DNA of 64,000 bases from Leishmania infantum JPCM5 (GCF_000002875.2 NC_009420.2:1102467-1166466); one strand, 5' to 3'. Shown: positions 29,199 to 39,480, numbered from the stretch's first letter. The notes: generated by a model not told the origin, from the sequence alone. Translations and numbers: made by a program.

Positions 29199-30680
29199 TC
29201 AGAATCCTTCACTCAACTCCGCATCGCACCGCTGCACGTGCTGCTCCATGAATGTCAGTGGGCCGATGGGTCCGCAGGCGAATTGAAGCTCGCACTTGAT
29301 CCGGGCTCGCTGCATCCATTCCGCCTCCTTCAGTACGCGCTGAAGGGTGTGGCGTACGATGGCCGTGTCGCACCCTCTGAGCGACGTAGCGCTGTCTGAC
29401 GCCTCTGGTGCTGATGCCAACGCGCCCTGCACGATTGAAACGACCCGCTTTAGTACCTGCACATCATGCATTGTAAGGGGAATGCCTTGTGAGGAGGCGA
29501 GGCCACCGAGGAAGCCGGCGCTGAGAGGCGCCTCGCTTTGAAAATTGCAACTCCACACGAGGGAAGGGCACACACCGAGGAAGCGGAGCGGAAGCAGCTC
29601 CTTTACCTTCGCTGTCTCTGCAGATGCAGGCGTGGCACCAGAGAGGGGAGAAAAGGAAGACAAGGTAGGCTTGGGCTGCGAGGACGCAATAGGCGACGGG
29701 TATCCTTTCGAGCCAAGCAGCCCCATGACTGTCAGGGCGATACCCAGGCCATCCGGGTCCCCGTCAACCATGATGTAGAGCTGCAGGGCAGGCCGCAGGG
29801 CATGAACACGACGCAGCCACTCCCGAGCGGCGACGCACGGATATCCTTTTGTGCACAGAAGGATGCACGAGTACGTGTGCGGAGTGCCGCTCTTCGTCAT
29901 GGACTGCAGTACAGCATGATGAACACTCTCCTTCTCAATCAGGACGAGCTTATACGGCCGGCTCGATGATATGCCGTCACGTGCTGCTTGCCAGACACCA
30001 GCCTCTCGACACCCCACCATACGGGTCGCGAGGGAGTACGTCAGCGTGATGCCCGCAGAGCCGCGCGCGGACACGTCAATCAGTTCCACTGGATCACAGA
30101 GCTCCAGCGTGATTGCGCCGGCCAAGAGACTCTTGCCAGCGGCTGTAATGCCTAGTGACTCGCGCGTGTAGAGCGGCGTCAAGGACGCCGCGCCCTGGGC
30201 TCCCTTCCACGGCCGTGACAGAAGGCAGCGAGGACTTCGAAAGAGCGAGGTCAGCACAGGTCCTTCTCCACATTGTTGATGAGGAGGCACACGCGCCACA
30301 ACTTCGAGCCAGCCACATAGCCGCTTGATACTTTCGTGGGTCGCGCGCTGCCCTCGCGGCGCAAAGAGTGGCGGGTTGCGGTAGTACAAGTCACGCTCCG
30401 TGCAGACGTCGAGACGTGATGTGCCGTCGCCTGTCTGGAGGAGCGAGTAAGGTGTCTCTTGCTCGCGCCGCGGGGCTGTGCTGCATCGAACTATCTGCAG
30501 CACATAGAAGGTCTGGGCGATGGCTTGGAGGTGAGAGGCGCGGTAGCCGTTGCGGGTCGGACTCGCTCCCTCTGCGCAGAAGTCGCGGAGAAAGAGAAGA
30601 AGAAGGGCTTCGATGTGGCTCTGCAGCTGTTGGTGATACGGTGCGCGGTGGCAGTCGTGGGAGGTGGCCGTGGTGGACAT
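29199..30680 (-). CDS. SPO11: SPO11 / topoisomerase VI A-like meiotic endonuclease
   Basis: 493 residues from the ATG at 30680. The 5Y-CAP motif is clear: CTERDLYYRNPPLF with Tyr99/Tyr100, one of which is the nucleophile that attacks DNA and stays covalently attached. The Toprim domain follows with LIEKES (Glu249, metal ligand), the CTKGYPCVAAREWLRR signature near residue 277, and VDGDPDGLGI (Asp306, Asp308). The order and spacing match SPO11/Top6A. In other eukaryotes it makes the double-strand breaks that start meiotic recombination, in the nucleus. The frame extends upstream to 30998, but a pyrimidine tract near 30730-30760 with its first AG at plus 30691-30692 places the mRNA 5' end only 10 bases before this ATG, so the upstream residues are probably not translated. 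It has insertions relative to short SPO11s, for example the Ser/Pro-rich stretch near residue 330. Confidence 0.9.
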   Translation of the reverse strand: MSTTATSHDCHRAPYHQQLQSHIEALLLLFLRDFCAEGASPTRNGYRASHLQAIAQTFYVLQIVRCSTAPRREQETPYSLLQTGDGTSRLDVCTERDLYYRNPPLFAPRGQRATHESIKRLCGWLEVVARVPPHQQCGEGPVLTSLFRSPRCLLSRPWKGAQGAASLTPLYTRESLGITAAGKSLLAGAITLELCDPVELIDVSARGSAGITLTYSLATRMVGCREAGVWQAARDGISSSRPYKLVLIEKESVHHAVLQSMTKSGTPHTYSCILLCTKGYPCVAAREWLRRVHALRPALQLYIMVDGDPDGLGIALTVMGLLGSKGYPSPIASSQPKPTLSSFSPLSGATPASAETAKVKELLPLRFLGVCPSLVWSCNFQSEAPLSAGFLGGLASSQGIPLTMHDVQVLKRVVSIVQGALASAPEASDSATSLRGCDTAIVRHTLQRVLKEAEWMQRARIKCELQFACGPIGPLTFMEQHVQRCDAELSEGF

Positions 30681-30690
30681 ATCCGTGTGT

Positions 30691-30762
30691 CTACACAGAT
30701 ACAGACAAGCGTCAGAGAGCAAATGGCGAGAGGACACAGAGGGGAGGGAAGGGGGTGACAAG
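30691..30762 (-). promoter_or_regulatory. Putative spliced-leader acceptor for SPO11
   Basis: On the minus strand a C/T-rich tract (plus about 30728-30762) is followed by CTGTGTAG, whose AG is plus 30691-30692 and is the first AG after the tract. It decides the start: the ATG at 30680 is the first in the mature mRNA. Confidence 0.55.
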
Positions 30763-31358
30763 AGAGGCGTGTCACAGATGCGACAAACCGACACAGGCAT
30801 CGGGGTGGGAGCGGGGAGACGGAGCAGATTAGGTCGTGGTGCACTGCATCTCTTGCGTCTCTCTCTCTCATCAACGCAAAACTTGGAGGAGAGACCATTC
30901 CACAAAAAGCGGCGAAGGGGGAAGGATTGAACAGCGCTGCTGTCTATGTGCCAACGGCGTTCGCAGTTTCGATAAAACAGAAGTACATAACAAAACACGC
31001 CTCCCTATGGTACATCGATCAGTGAAAGGTAGATGAGCGAGCGTGCGAGTCTATTAAGGTGAAGAAGAGAGTAGGGAAGGGGGTGATATTGCTCAGAGGT
31101 GCAGCGTGCAGTAAAACGAGAAGTACTAGGAGCGAACCACGCGAAGGAGCAACAGCGAGCGATACAGAGAGCGGCGATGGCGGAAAAGAGTATATGGCAT
31201 GAGCACATGTGCGAGTACTTCCGCGAAGCAGGCGCGTCTCTCCCTTGCAAAGAAACGTAAACGTCATCCCATTACATCAAGGACAGATTGTAGGACGGAA
31301 AGGGAGTTGGGCGCCTCTAACCCTCATGCGATCAGCGTGTGGTGCCGTTGTGGAATAG
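30763..31358. other. Spacer between SPO11 and the giant NDK-like gene
   Basis: Contains the distal part of the SPO11 upstream region and the 3' UTR of the giant gene. No gene is seen; minus frames 31005-31250 and 31019-31267 are short and without motifs. Confidence 0.45.
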
Positions 31359-34300
31359 CTACAGTGAGTGGTAGAGGGCGATGGCGTGAGCGAACTCTTC
31401 GTAGGTCATGCGCCCACGTCTCTGCGTCTCAATGTCAATGAACAGCTTCTTCAACTCATGGCTCATGCACGGGACGCCAAAGTTATCGAGATACTTAAAG
31501 TCGCGGTAGAAGAGAGCAAAAGAAATGGTGTTGCTCATCTCGTGCGCCGAGGCCGCTTCCCCTGCTGCTGCGGGAGCGCCCAGGGAGCGGTAGTGTTGCC
31601 ACAGCAGCTTGTAATCCGCATGTGTGCTGGCGTGTAGCAATGCATCATACACCCACGCCATCTGCAACTGGGATTTCATTCGCGGCGGAGGGGATGGCGG
31701 GCGCAGCTCTGCGGCGACTGTTTGCGCCACAGCGACGATGCTCGCACTCTCTTCCGAATCGTGAGGCGCCTCCGCTGGTGCAGGTGACGCTCCCCTCGCC
31801 TCGGTGGTCTCTATAGGGGTGTGGTCGAGCATCTGCTCGCGACTGTGCATCCAATCGAGTACCGCCGGCGTGTCGCAGCCTCGCGTCCAGTCAAAGACAC
31901 GCAGGTGCCTCAAGCTCGGCGCCACTGCCATGACGGGGTTGAGAAGCCACCCCTCCTTTAGAACAACGTCGTGGTCCATACCGGCGACACCCACGGCACG
32001 CAGAAACGGGTCGGGCAGGTACATGTCGTGATGGCTCGCGTTCCAGCACCAATAGCGGCGGACAGCGAACGCGGCCAACGGCCCTGATGCCGCCATCACG
32101 CCAACGCACGACAGCGGTGACGGCGCCTCGTCCTTGTCCTCTTCATGCGTCGCTCTCGCGTCCACAATCGATTCGGCGAGTAAGGCGTTGAAAGACGACG
32201 GGGCAGCCTGAGTGCAGTCGGCGTAGCCAATCACGCACTGGCAGAGATCGTGCCAGGAGAGCGACTGCGCGTCCCAGGTAACGTTCCACTTCGTCAGAGA
32301 CGGCGGCGCCGGGGCATGGGATGCGCCGCTCGTGTCACGCGTTGCTGCCGGCGCCTGCAGCGAGTCACGAACTGCGGCGTAGAGGCCGTTTACTACGTAG
32401 TGCCCCTTCCACGGTGCTCCTGGGTCTGTCGCCACGGCGCGTTCATTTGTATCACTTGCGCAGCCGGGCGTCATGCGGCAGAGACGTGTCACCTCCAACC
32501 CCTCAGACAGCCGCATCGACACGCCTTGCCGCATCTCAGCCCACAGCTCGTGGGGTGTGAGATGCCAGATCTTCATGGCATCGGCAGCGCTGTAGATGTG
32601 CCTGCGCTGGTGCAGGTCCTCGCTCGCCGAGCCCACCAAGGAGGTATCCGCGTCATGCACCGCCTCCTGTGAGAGCGCCGAGCGCGCAAGGAGCTCTGGC
32701 CACGGCACTTCATCGCCAAAGACGGCGCTGAAGCGGGCCTGATCCTCGACAGCGACTTCACCGCTCTCTGAAAGCACCGCTGCGAGGTTTGGACAATCCG
32801 CAAAGAAAGCCTCCGTGGCGTACAGTCGGTCGAGGAGGGCCACCGTGCACTCTTGCTCCTCTTCTTCATGCTTGGCAGCTGCTGTGACGGCCACACCGTG
32901 CTGCTGCAGGTGCTGGCGCAGCAGCGCGCGCTGAGCTGTGTCCAGTTGGTGACTGAAGAAAAGCAGCGTGCTGACGTTGCGGTGCAGCAGAGCGCTCTCC
33001 GCTGTGTTGTCGGAGGTTTGGACACCAGGCGGCGCTGCTGCTGCTGCTGCTGCTGAAAAGGTGTTCAGGAGGGGGAGGTCGTAGCGCTGCTGAAACGCTG
33101 CCTCCCGCGCGGCTTCTGCAGCGCGGCGTGCTTCGGCTTCGTGCACCTCGTTCCGTGCCTTGGCAAGGGCAGAGGGGAGCAGCAGCGTTTCAGACGCGGA
33201 TGCCTTTTTGCGTGTCACCGTAACGGTCTCCACGAGATGTAGCACCTCTCGAGTGTCCCAGCAGGCGAGATGCGAAAGCACACCGGTCCCGATGCCGTCG
33301 CACATGGCAACCGGGTTGCGCAGCCATGCGCGCAGCAACGCCGTGGCGCCTGATGGCTCTGGCTGCCGAAGCACCACGCTACCGATAGGGTCGCTGTCGA
33401 AATAATCCAGCGGAGGCCACTGCACGTGCAGGCGACCCAGCAGACTCTGCAGGGGCCCCTCGCTCACGCACACACCACCGCCGCCGCCCTCGGCCATCTC
33501 CGGTGCTGCGTGCAGGCCGAAAGACGACCACGACGCGTAGAGGCGGCCGCGAATACTCCCAGGCGCAGCCAGCGTGGGCTCCGCACAGCCAAACACCTGT
33601 GCGAGACACTCCTTCCAGCTCCACCGACTGGGGCTCCACGACACCAGGTAGTACGGCAGCGGATACTCGGTGATGGCGCCGGCGATGGTGTGAGCGAGGT
33701 ACGGAACGTGGGCGTTGATCACGTAGACGCCGTACTCTTCCAGCTCCGCGACGTGCAGGTGCGGCCGCACCCACAGCGAATTCTTCGCCGTCTTTACGAA
33801 AAGCTGAAGCTGCGGCGCCGTCATGCCGCCTAGTCTCTTGGTAGCGCGGGAGGCCGGCAACAGCCGGCCGCCGTCAAGCAGCGCCTTCCATGACGTGCCG
33901 AACGTCCGCGCGGCGCGCTCCTCCTCGTCGGCGTTCAGCTGAATCTCCTGCGGCTCTTCGATAGCGTAGCTCCAGTCCTCAGGGTACAGGTATTGCACGG
34001 TGCGCTTCAGCGTCGCTATGTCTTCGCCGTGATCAGCGATGAAGCCGTGGGCGTCTATGCGGAGGCCGTTGTCGAGGAGCACAGAGCGCACAAGGTGATG
34101 AACGGCACTGTTTGTTGCAACCTGCGGCGCCAGAGTCAGCACCGCAGTATCGCGAGTGGTTTCGTCGTTGCACTCATCTGCAACGGCGGCCGCCCAGCAG
34201 CACCGGATGCGGGCGCAGGCGTGCCGCGCGTCCATGCCGACTACGGTGTCCCACAGATACGCAGGCCCGTCGTCATCGCGAGCGGCGACGGAGATGAGCG

Positions 34301-37300
34301 GATCCTGCAGCGCCCACGCCACAGTGCGAGGATCCAAGGTCGAGACGTCGGTGCTGCTTCTCGCCGTTTCATTGCCCGCCGCGACCTTCACCCACGCCGC
34401 TACCGTCGGATCAGACCACACCGGGAGCCGCCACCACAGCTGCCGCTGCCGCACCGCCGCCACGGCGCTCTCCGAGACATGCAGAAAAGGGGAGTCGTGG
34501 CCCCGCGTGGAAAGCCCGGACGCACGGCTAAGATCACCTTCCCCGCCCTCTGATGCCCACCACTGCCGCAGTACACCAGTGGGCGCCTGTAGCTCTGCAA
34601 TGAGGTGCTGCAGCTTCGTGTACCCCATGTCCGCGCGCGCAGAGTCCCAAGTGAGCAACCACACTCGCACTCCTACGGTGGCCTGCGCCGCTACAAACTC
34701 CTTCTCTGCTTCCATGACGTCGCCGTTCATCACGTAAAACGGCTTGCCGGACTGCAGTCTTTGAATGAAACAGCCCTCGCCTACGACGGCCGTGTCGTGC
34801 GGATAGCGGCTCTTGCTCCGGCGACAGAGCGCGGCTACTTCGCGCTCGGTAACCTGCATGACTCGTGACATCTCTGCTGCGTTGTAAAGGGACACCGAGG
34901 TGTGTCGATAGGACACCCCAAACCCTTCCTTGAAGCGTATCTGCCACTGCATCGAGCTGGCGAGGCTCTCGATGGCTGGAATGGCAACGCCGTAGCGGTA
35001 TTCGCGGTGGTGGTGGCAGCGGTAGAGCACGGACGCCTCAGCCGCGCTGGCGCACTGTACCACGCGCTCGTGCACAATACGAACACCATTGATGCGCAGT
35101 TGTTGCTCAAGCAAGCTGCGAAGAGTATGGTAGCTCGAGGGCATGCGCTCCGCCACGGGGACGCACGTTGGGTCCAGATAGAGGACCGCAGAGCATGTGA
35201 AAGGCGAGGACGGAGAGGGCGGATTTTGTCGGTGCGCCGTCGCAAAGCCGCATTGAAGAAAAGGGTCGACGGCGCCTGTGAACGCCACGTGGCGATAGGC
35301 GCGCAGCTGCGCGAGGATCGTGAGGTCTGCCGGCCCGTCGTCCGCTTCTTCCGCTTCTCTCGGATGTGGAGCATCCGGTGGCGGGGGCGTGGCGAGGGCC
35401 GTAGCTGGTGGAACAAGCCGCGTTCTGTCCTGCAGCATCAAGACTGTGCGCGTGCACTGGAAGTCGCGCAGCTGCCGCACCAGCGCGTGTACGTCCTCCT
35501 GCGGCAGGACGTGGAATGCCTCTGTGATGACGCCGGTGTCTCGACAGTACACGCTGGGGTTGGTGAGAATCGTTGACAGTAGCGACGGGTGCACCCCGGA
35601 CTGAAGGAGGAGGCAGCCGTACGGGTCCTGTCTCGGTGACTGCGCGAGCCAGCGACACCGCTCAGCCAGTGCAGCAAGGGGAGTGTTCGAGGCATGCAGA
35701 ACGCACTCGATCTCGTCAGGCTGCCCTGCCAGGCTGTACCGCGTCCACTGCGCTCCAAAGTGCTGTCGCAGGGAGCCGGCAGCCGCGGCAACCGGGTCGG
35801 CGGCCCCAATCACGTCTCTCAGGTAGTCGTCCCACGACATGTCCGCGGCATTCCACTCAACCGCGTACCAGACAACTTCGTGGCTGCCAACGTGCAGGCG
35901 GGACCGTCGGTAGCTGTACGGCGCGTTCATCACATAAAGGCCCTCCTCGGCCATGTAACCCACGAAGAGCGAGTCAGACAGCTTCGCCTGATGCTCGGGT
36001 GCCAGACTCTCCCACCACATCATCACGTGTACGGTCCCGTACTTCTCTTCCGCCTCCTTCGCGTTCAGCATTAGCCCAAGCTGCACTGCCTCCATCCAGC
36101 CCAGGTTGAAGTGACGCGCGAAGGCTTGCGCTTCGGCGTCCGTGATGGGCACCTCAGCAGCGCTGCGCATGTATGCGTTCTTGAAGAAAGAGTCGTGCAG
36201 GACATCCAGGAGCTCCCGTTCCAGGGCCACTTGCAGCGGCACGGCTCCGCTGTCGCGGACGCGCACCCGGTGTGCGAGCAGCAGCGCTGGCACCGCATCT
36301 CGCACCGCGGGAGTGGTGCTAGAGGGATGCAGCCAGATGAAGCCGTGATGGAGCTGCACGGCCCGCTGCGACTGAGCAAAGCGCGCCGTCCAGCAAGGAG
36401 TGGATGGTGAAGAGTCTTGTGACGGTAACAACGGCTGCAACACAGTTTTGAGCGTTTCGCGCACATACTGAACCACACCGGCGAGCGTGGACGCGCCTCG
36501 GTGCAGCAGTCGCTGCACGCTCGGCTGCCGCACGAGCCAATCTTCTAGCGCCACCTCAGAGCTCAGCGGTCCGCTCGAGCCGATCCGCGGCCACCGCAGC
36601 ACATCGACCAGCGCGTGATACGCCGTGCGGGAGAATACGTGCAGCGGTTCGCCAACCAGACGCGTCGTATTTGCGGGGCTGCGATCGGCAATGCGGGAGA
36701 GCAACCGGGTCAGCGATCCAGCGGCAGAGTTGCCGCAACTCCCTGTCTCTCCTTCGTTGCCGTTGCTGCATTGCCCGACGAGCGCTTCCCGCATTTCGTT
36801 CCAAGAGACGGCAGATGCGTCCCACTGAACCCGCAGCAGATGCACGCGCGCTGTCTCTGCATTGTAGCGGTGCTCCAAGAGCGGAACGTGACCGTTCACT
36901 ACCCAGACCTCGTACGTTGCAAGGTACCCGAGCCAGAAATTGTCACCGACGCAGATAGGCGCGGTGCAGCGCCACCCCGCCTCCAGTGCGCCGAGCGGAA
37001 TGTGCAGCGCTTCACACACTATGGCGCCGCCATAGAGGTCTTCAGGAGTGAGCGGCTGAGCAGTCTCGTCTGCTAGCGCTGCAGCGGCAGCCCTGAGGGT
37101 CACCTGCATGTCATCCGACATCATTGCCCACAAGCCAGTCCCGGTCTTTTGCGCCAGCTGCCGAGCCACTGCCAAAGCTGTGCTGCTGCTGAAGACGTAG
37201 TCGAAGGCGTCATAGCCAAAAATATCTGCCCCCTCGACGATGAACACGCCGCTTTCTTCGAGTGTGGCCAGTGTGAGCTTGATGGCCTCTGCGGTGGTGG

Positions 37301-39446
37301 CGACCGGCGGCAGAAGCGCGAGCACCGCCTCATGCGCAGTAGTCTCTGCTGCCGGTGACGCACTGAACGACGCGTGCAGTGTCACCCACGATTGCCCCTG
37401 TGAGCGCACCAGGTCGCGACTGACCACATCGTCTTCGTACGGAATGCCCCACCAGAGATGACGCGCACGCATCGCACCAAAGCAGTCAGCGGAGACTTGC
37501 ACAAGAGGGTACGCTGCAGCCACCGATTCTGTGACGGCAGCCCCGTAAGACGCAGCGTGCTCCGCGCCCAAGGTTTCATTGCGGCCTTCCCCGAGCGAAA
37601 CGGGATCGACCGACGCTGCCGCGCAGAGGGCTTCGGAAATAGCAGCGCACCGCGCGGCCATGCTCTGCTGCTCTGCGTCGGCTCGCCACGACAGTTGCCA
37701 CAGCCCGCCTGCGCGTTCGGACGCGCATGCGCTTGTGGAGGTCCCGAGTACATCACGGCGGTAAACGGCGTACGCGGCGTTGACGACAAAGTAAGACTCT
37801 GAGGTGAGACTGAAGGGGCGGTTTGGCGTTACCACCTCTTTCCGTTTGCCTTGCAAGTTCGCGGAGTCGCTCGCTGACGAGACAGCGTCCACCGGACACG
37901 CTGGGTTCAGCTCCGTCATGAGCTCCTGCCGCGAGAGCTCCGTGATTGACAGCGTGGCAGACAGCTGGTGCGTTTTGTGCGTATTCGTGGCACAGTGCTT
38001 CAGCACCGCGGCAGCCAGCTCCGCGCCAAGCAGGTCCTCGGCGAGAGAGGCGCTCCAAATGCGGCCCTCCTGCATGGCGACCACCCAGGGCACGCCCCAG
38101 TTTTTCTCGAAACAAGCCATCGCTTCGGCAGCGACGGCTTTGCTCTCATCGACCGCAAATCGCCGGAGCGCCTCCTGGTCCAGCGCGTAGCGGGCAACAT
38201 CTCCGTGGTGGAGATCCAGCTTTGCCTCTAGCTCCTCTGCGGAGACTTCACGTACCGCCTCGACGCACACTTCGAGTTGCTCCAGTTTTTGTTCGAGGAG
38301 GTGGACGAGCTCTTTGCGGGACCACAAGTGAGGGTGGACGAGAGCGACTGCATAGGTGCGAGAAGGGATCGAGTCCTTGGCGAGTGGCCCCGATGATGCT
38401 GCTGCCATATCCACGCAGCCGTTTTTCCAGTCGTAGAGAGCTGCGGCATCATCCACCGAGTTTCTGCCCTCCGCTGTGCTGTCGGGAGAACACAGCGCAT
38501 CATACAGCGCCACAAGGGCGACAGCGACATCATCTTCGTCTTTGCCAGCCATCATGTCGAACACGTCCGTAAAGTGGCCGTGCTCGTGCAGCGTAGGGCC
38601 ACGCAGGAGCACCGCCACCCAGGGGAGCGGTAGGCCGCGCTGAACCAGCGACCGGGCAAATGGGTCGTCGTAAAGCGGCACATTCATCCAGCACACGCGG
38701 CACGCCAGCGCCTCCAGTGCCCCCGTGAATACATCGATGCTGTGGGGCGTAGAGGCCGCCTCTGCCAGCATATGCGGCAACCGAATCATTCGCTCCGTTA
38801 CATCCTGCGACACTTCTGGTGCGGCTTGCGAGGGCCAAGAGGCGACGCACCACCAGCAAGGGGCGGCAGCGCCGCTAGCATCGCCGCTTCCTCGCCGAAA
38901 CGCCTCGAGCACTGCAGGATAGGCACCATTCACGACATAGTGCAGCGGCGCAGCGCGCTCTCTTTCGTCGGAGCTGAGGATCCTGGTGACGGTCAAGCCC
39001 AGCGGCAGCGCAAGTACGGCGTCGTCGCCAGCCGATGTGCAGCGCGACGCCAACTCGGCAGCGGAGACGTTGTCTGCTCGCATAACATCAAACGCTGTGC
39101 GCAGCCGCCCGTCGTCGAGGGCAGAGTCCCAGAGCTCGCCATAGAACTCGTAGAAAAGAGACTTGAGGTCCTCTTCGGCCGCGCAAAACGCTGGCTGCTC
39201 TTCTTCCCCCGTGGCACTATCCGAGGCGGAAAGCGGGTGGCGTAGAACGGTGTCCGTCGCCGACGCGGCCCAATAGTGGATGCTGCCAAAGTACCTTTCC
39301 ACAGTCGACGTGCTCAGCAATGTGCTCGCGGAGACCGTGTCTTCGGCATCAACGCACGCACCGACGTTCGCGAGGCACGTGCGTACGCGATCGACGACGG
39401 CTGGCGACCACACATGCGGTCGAATCAGAACAAAAATGGAGTTCAT
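31359..39446 (-). CDS. Giant protein of seven degenerate nucleoside-diphosphate-kinase-like units with C-terminal EF-hand-like motif
   Basis: 2695 residues, one uninterrupted frame. The same block recurs about every 360 residues. It opens with a beta-strand ending in Pro (IFVLIRPHVWSP near 3, YAVALVHPHLWS near 364, AVLALLPPVATT near 707, GFIWLHPSSTTP near 1032, AVLYLDPTCVPV near 1418, AVLTLAPQVATN near 1768, LLFFSHQLDTAQ near 2155). Later comes a Y-V-x-N-A/G strand, then a W-x-x-x-W-D/N region, and in the best units the NDK stretch G-x-A-D/E-P to PGSIRG (DVIGAADPVAAAAGSLRQHF in unit 4; CAEPTLAAPGSIRGR in unit 6). The Lys of the NDK IKPD strand is absent in all units. The catalytic-His position is kept only in unit 4 (LHASNT) and unit 5 (LHVSES). 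The C-terminus has FIDIETQRRGRMTYEEF, a degenerate EF-hand. It is probably a non-catalytic scaffold, perhaps axonemal, since NDK-like repeats are known in flagellar proteins; that is inference. Confidence 0.8.
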   Translation of the reverse strand: MNSIFVLIRPHVWSPAVVDRVRTCLANVGACVDAEDTVSASTLLSTSTVERYFGSIHYWAASATDTVLRHPLSASDSATGEEEQPAFCAAEEDLKSLFYEFYGELWDSALDDGRLRTAFDVMRADNVSAAELASRCTSAGDDAVLALPLGLTVTRILSSDERERAAPLHYVVNGAYPAVLEAFRRGSGDASGAAAPCWWCVASWPSQAAPEVSQDVTERMIRLPHMLAEAASTPHSIDVFTGALEALACRVCWMNVPLYDDPFARSLVQRGLPLPWVAVLLRGPTLHEHGHFTDVFDMMAGKDEDDVAVALVALYDALCSPDSTAEGRNSVDDAAALYDWKNGCVDMAAASSGPLAKDSIPSRTYAVALVHPHLWSRKELVHLLEQKLEQLEVCVEAVREVSAEELEAKLDLHHGDVARYALDQEALRRFAVDESKAVAAEAMACFEKNWGVPWVVAMQEGRIWSASLAEDLLGAELAAAVLKHCATNTHKTHQLSATLSITELSRQELMTELNPACPVDAVSSASDSANLQGKRKEVVTPNRPFSLTSESYFVVNAAYAVYRRDVLGTSTSACASERAGGLWQLSWRADAEQQSMAARCAAISEALCAAASVDPVSLGEGRNETLGAEHAASYGAAVTESVAAAYPLVQVSADCFGAMRARHLWWGIPYEDDVVSRDLVRSQGQSWVTLHASFSASPAAETTAHEAVLALLPPVATTAEAIKLTLATLEESGVFIVEGADIFGYDAFDYVFSSSTALAVARQLAQKTGTGLWAMMSDDMQVTLRAAAAALADETAQPLTPEDLYGGAIVCEALHIPLGALEAGWRCTAPICVGDNFWLGYLATYEVWVVNGHVPLLEHRYNAETARVHLLRVQWDASAVSWNEMREALVGQCSNGNEGETGSCGNSAAGSLTRLLSRIADRSPANTTRLVGEPLHVFSRTAYHALVDVLRWPRIGSSGPLSSEVALEDWLVRQPSVQRLLHRGASTLAGVVQYVRETLKTVLQPLLPSQDSSPSTPCWTARFAQSQRAVQLHHGFIWLHPSSTTPAVRDAVPALLLAHRVRVRDSGAVPLQVALERELLDVLHDSFFKNAYMRSAAEVPITDAEAQAFARHFNLGWMEAVQLGLMLNAKEAEEKYGTVHVMMWWESLAPEHQAKLSDSLFVGYMAEEGLYVMNAPYSYRRSRLHVGSHEVVWYAVEWNAADMSWDDYLRDVIGAADPVAAAAGSLRQHFGAQWTRYSLAGQPDEIECVLHASNTPLAALAERCRWLAQSPRQDPYGCLLLQSGVHPSLLSTILTNPSVYCRDTGVITEAFHVLPQEDVHALVRQLRDFQCTRTVLMLQDRTRLVPPATALATPPPPDAPHPREAEEADDGPADLTILAQLRAYRHVAFTGAVDPFLQCGFATAHRQNPPSPSSPFTCSAVLYLDPTCVPVAERMPSSYHTLRSLLEQQLRINGVRIVHERVVQCASAAEASVLYRCHHHREYRYGVAIPAIESLASSMQWQIRFKEGFGVSYRHTSVSLYNAAEMSRVMQVTEREVAALCRRSKSRYPHDTAVVGEGCFIQRLQSGKPFYVMNGDVMEAEKEFVAAQATVGVRVWLLTWDSARADMGYTKLQHLIAELQAPTGVLRQWWASEGGEGDLSRASGLSTRGHDSPFLHVSESAVAAVRQRQLWWRLPVWSDPTVAAWVKVAAGNETARSSTDVSTLDPRTVAWALQDPLISVAARDDDGPAYLWDTVVGMDARHACARIRCCWAAAVADECNDETTRDTAVLTLAPQVATNSAVHHLVRSVLLDNGLRIDAHGFIADHGEDIATLKRTVQYLYPEDWSYAIEEPQEIQLNADEEERAARTFGTSWKALLDGGRLLPASRATKRLGGMTAPQLQLFVKTAKNSLWVRPHLHVAELEEYGVYVINAHVPYLAHTIAGAITEYPLPYYLVSWSPSRWSWKECLAQVFGCAEPTLAAPGSIRGRLYASWSSFGLHAAPEMAEGGGGGVCVSEGPLQSLLGRLHVQWPPLDYFDSDPIGSVVLRQPEPSGATALLRAWLRNPVAMCDGIGTGVLSHLACWDTREVLHLVETVTVTRKKASASETLLLPSALAKARNEVHEAEARRAAEAAREAAFQQRYDLPLLNTFSAAAAAAAPPGVQTSDNTAESALLHRNVSTLLFFSHQLDTAQRALLRQHLQQHGVAVTAAAKHEEEEQECTVALLDRLYATEAFFADCPNLAAVLSESGEVAVEDQARFSAVFGDEVPWPELLARSALSQEAVHDADTSLVGSASEDLHQRRHIYSAADAMKIWHLTPHELWAEMRQGVSMRLSEGLEVTRLCRMTPGCASDTNERAVATDPGAPWKGHYVVNGLYAAVRDSLQAPAATRDTSGASHAPAPPSLTKWNVTWDAQSLSWHDLCQCVIGYADCTQAAPSSFNALLAESIVDARATHEEDKDEAPSPLSCVGVMAASGPLAAFAVRRYWCWNASHHDMYLPDPFLRAVGVAGMDHDVVLKEGWLLNPVMAVAPSLRHLRVFDWTRGCDTPAVLDWMHSREQMLDHTPIETTEARGASPAPAEAPHDSEESASIVAVAQTVAAELRPPSPPPRMKSQLQMAWVYDALLHASTHADYKLLWQHYRSLGAPAAAGEAASAHEMSNTISFALFYRDFKYLDNFGVPCMSHELKKLFIDIETQRRGRMTYEEFAHAIALYHSL

Positions 39447-39455
39447 ATGTAGGGT

Positions 39456-39480
39456 CTAGGGGGTGGGGTGGAAGCGGTGC
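39456..39480 (-). promoter_or_regulatory. Putative spliced-leader acceptor for the giant NDK-like gene
   Basis: The minus strand reads a C-rich pyrimidine tract ending CCCCCTAG, with AG at plus 39456-39457, 9 bases before the ATG at 39446. The tract is short, so this is a candidate only. Confidence 0.4.

Noticed and set aside
30681..30998. Upstream extension of the SPO11 frame by 106 codons.
   Set aside because: A splice tract and AG lie within it, and the sequence is low-complexity without SPO11 similarity.
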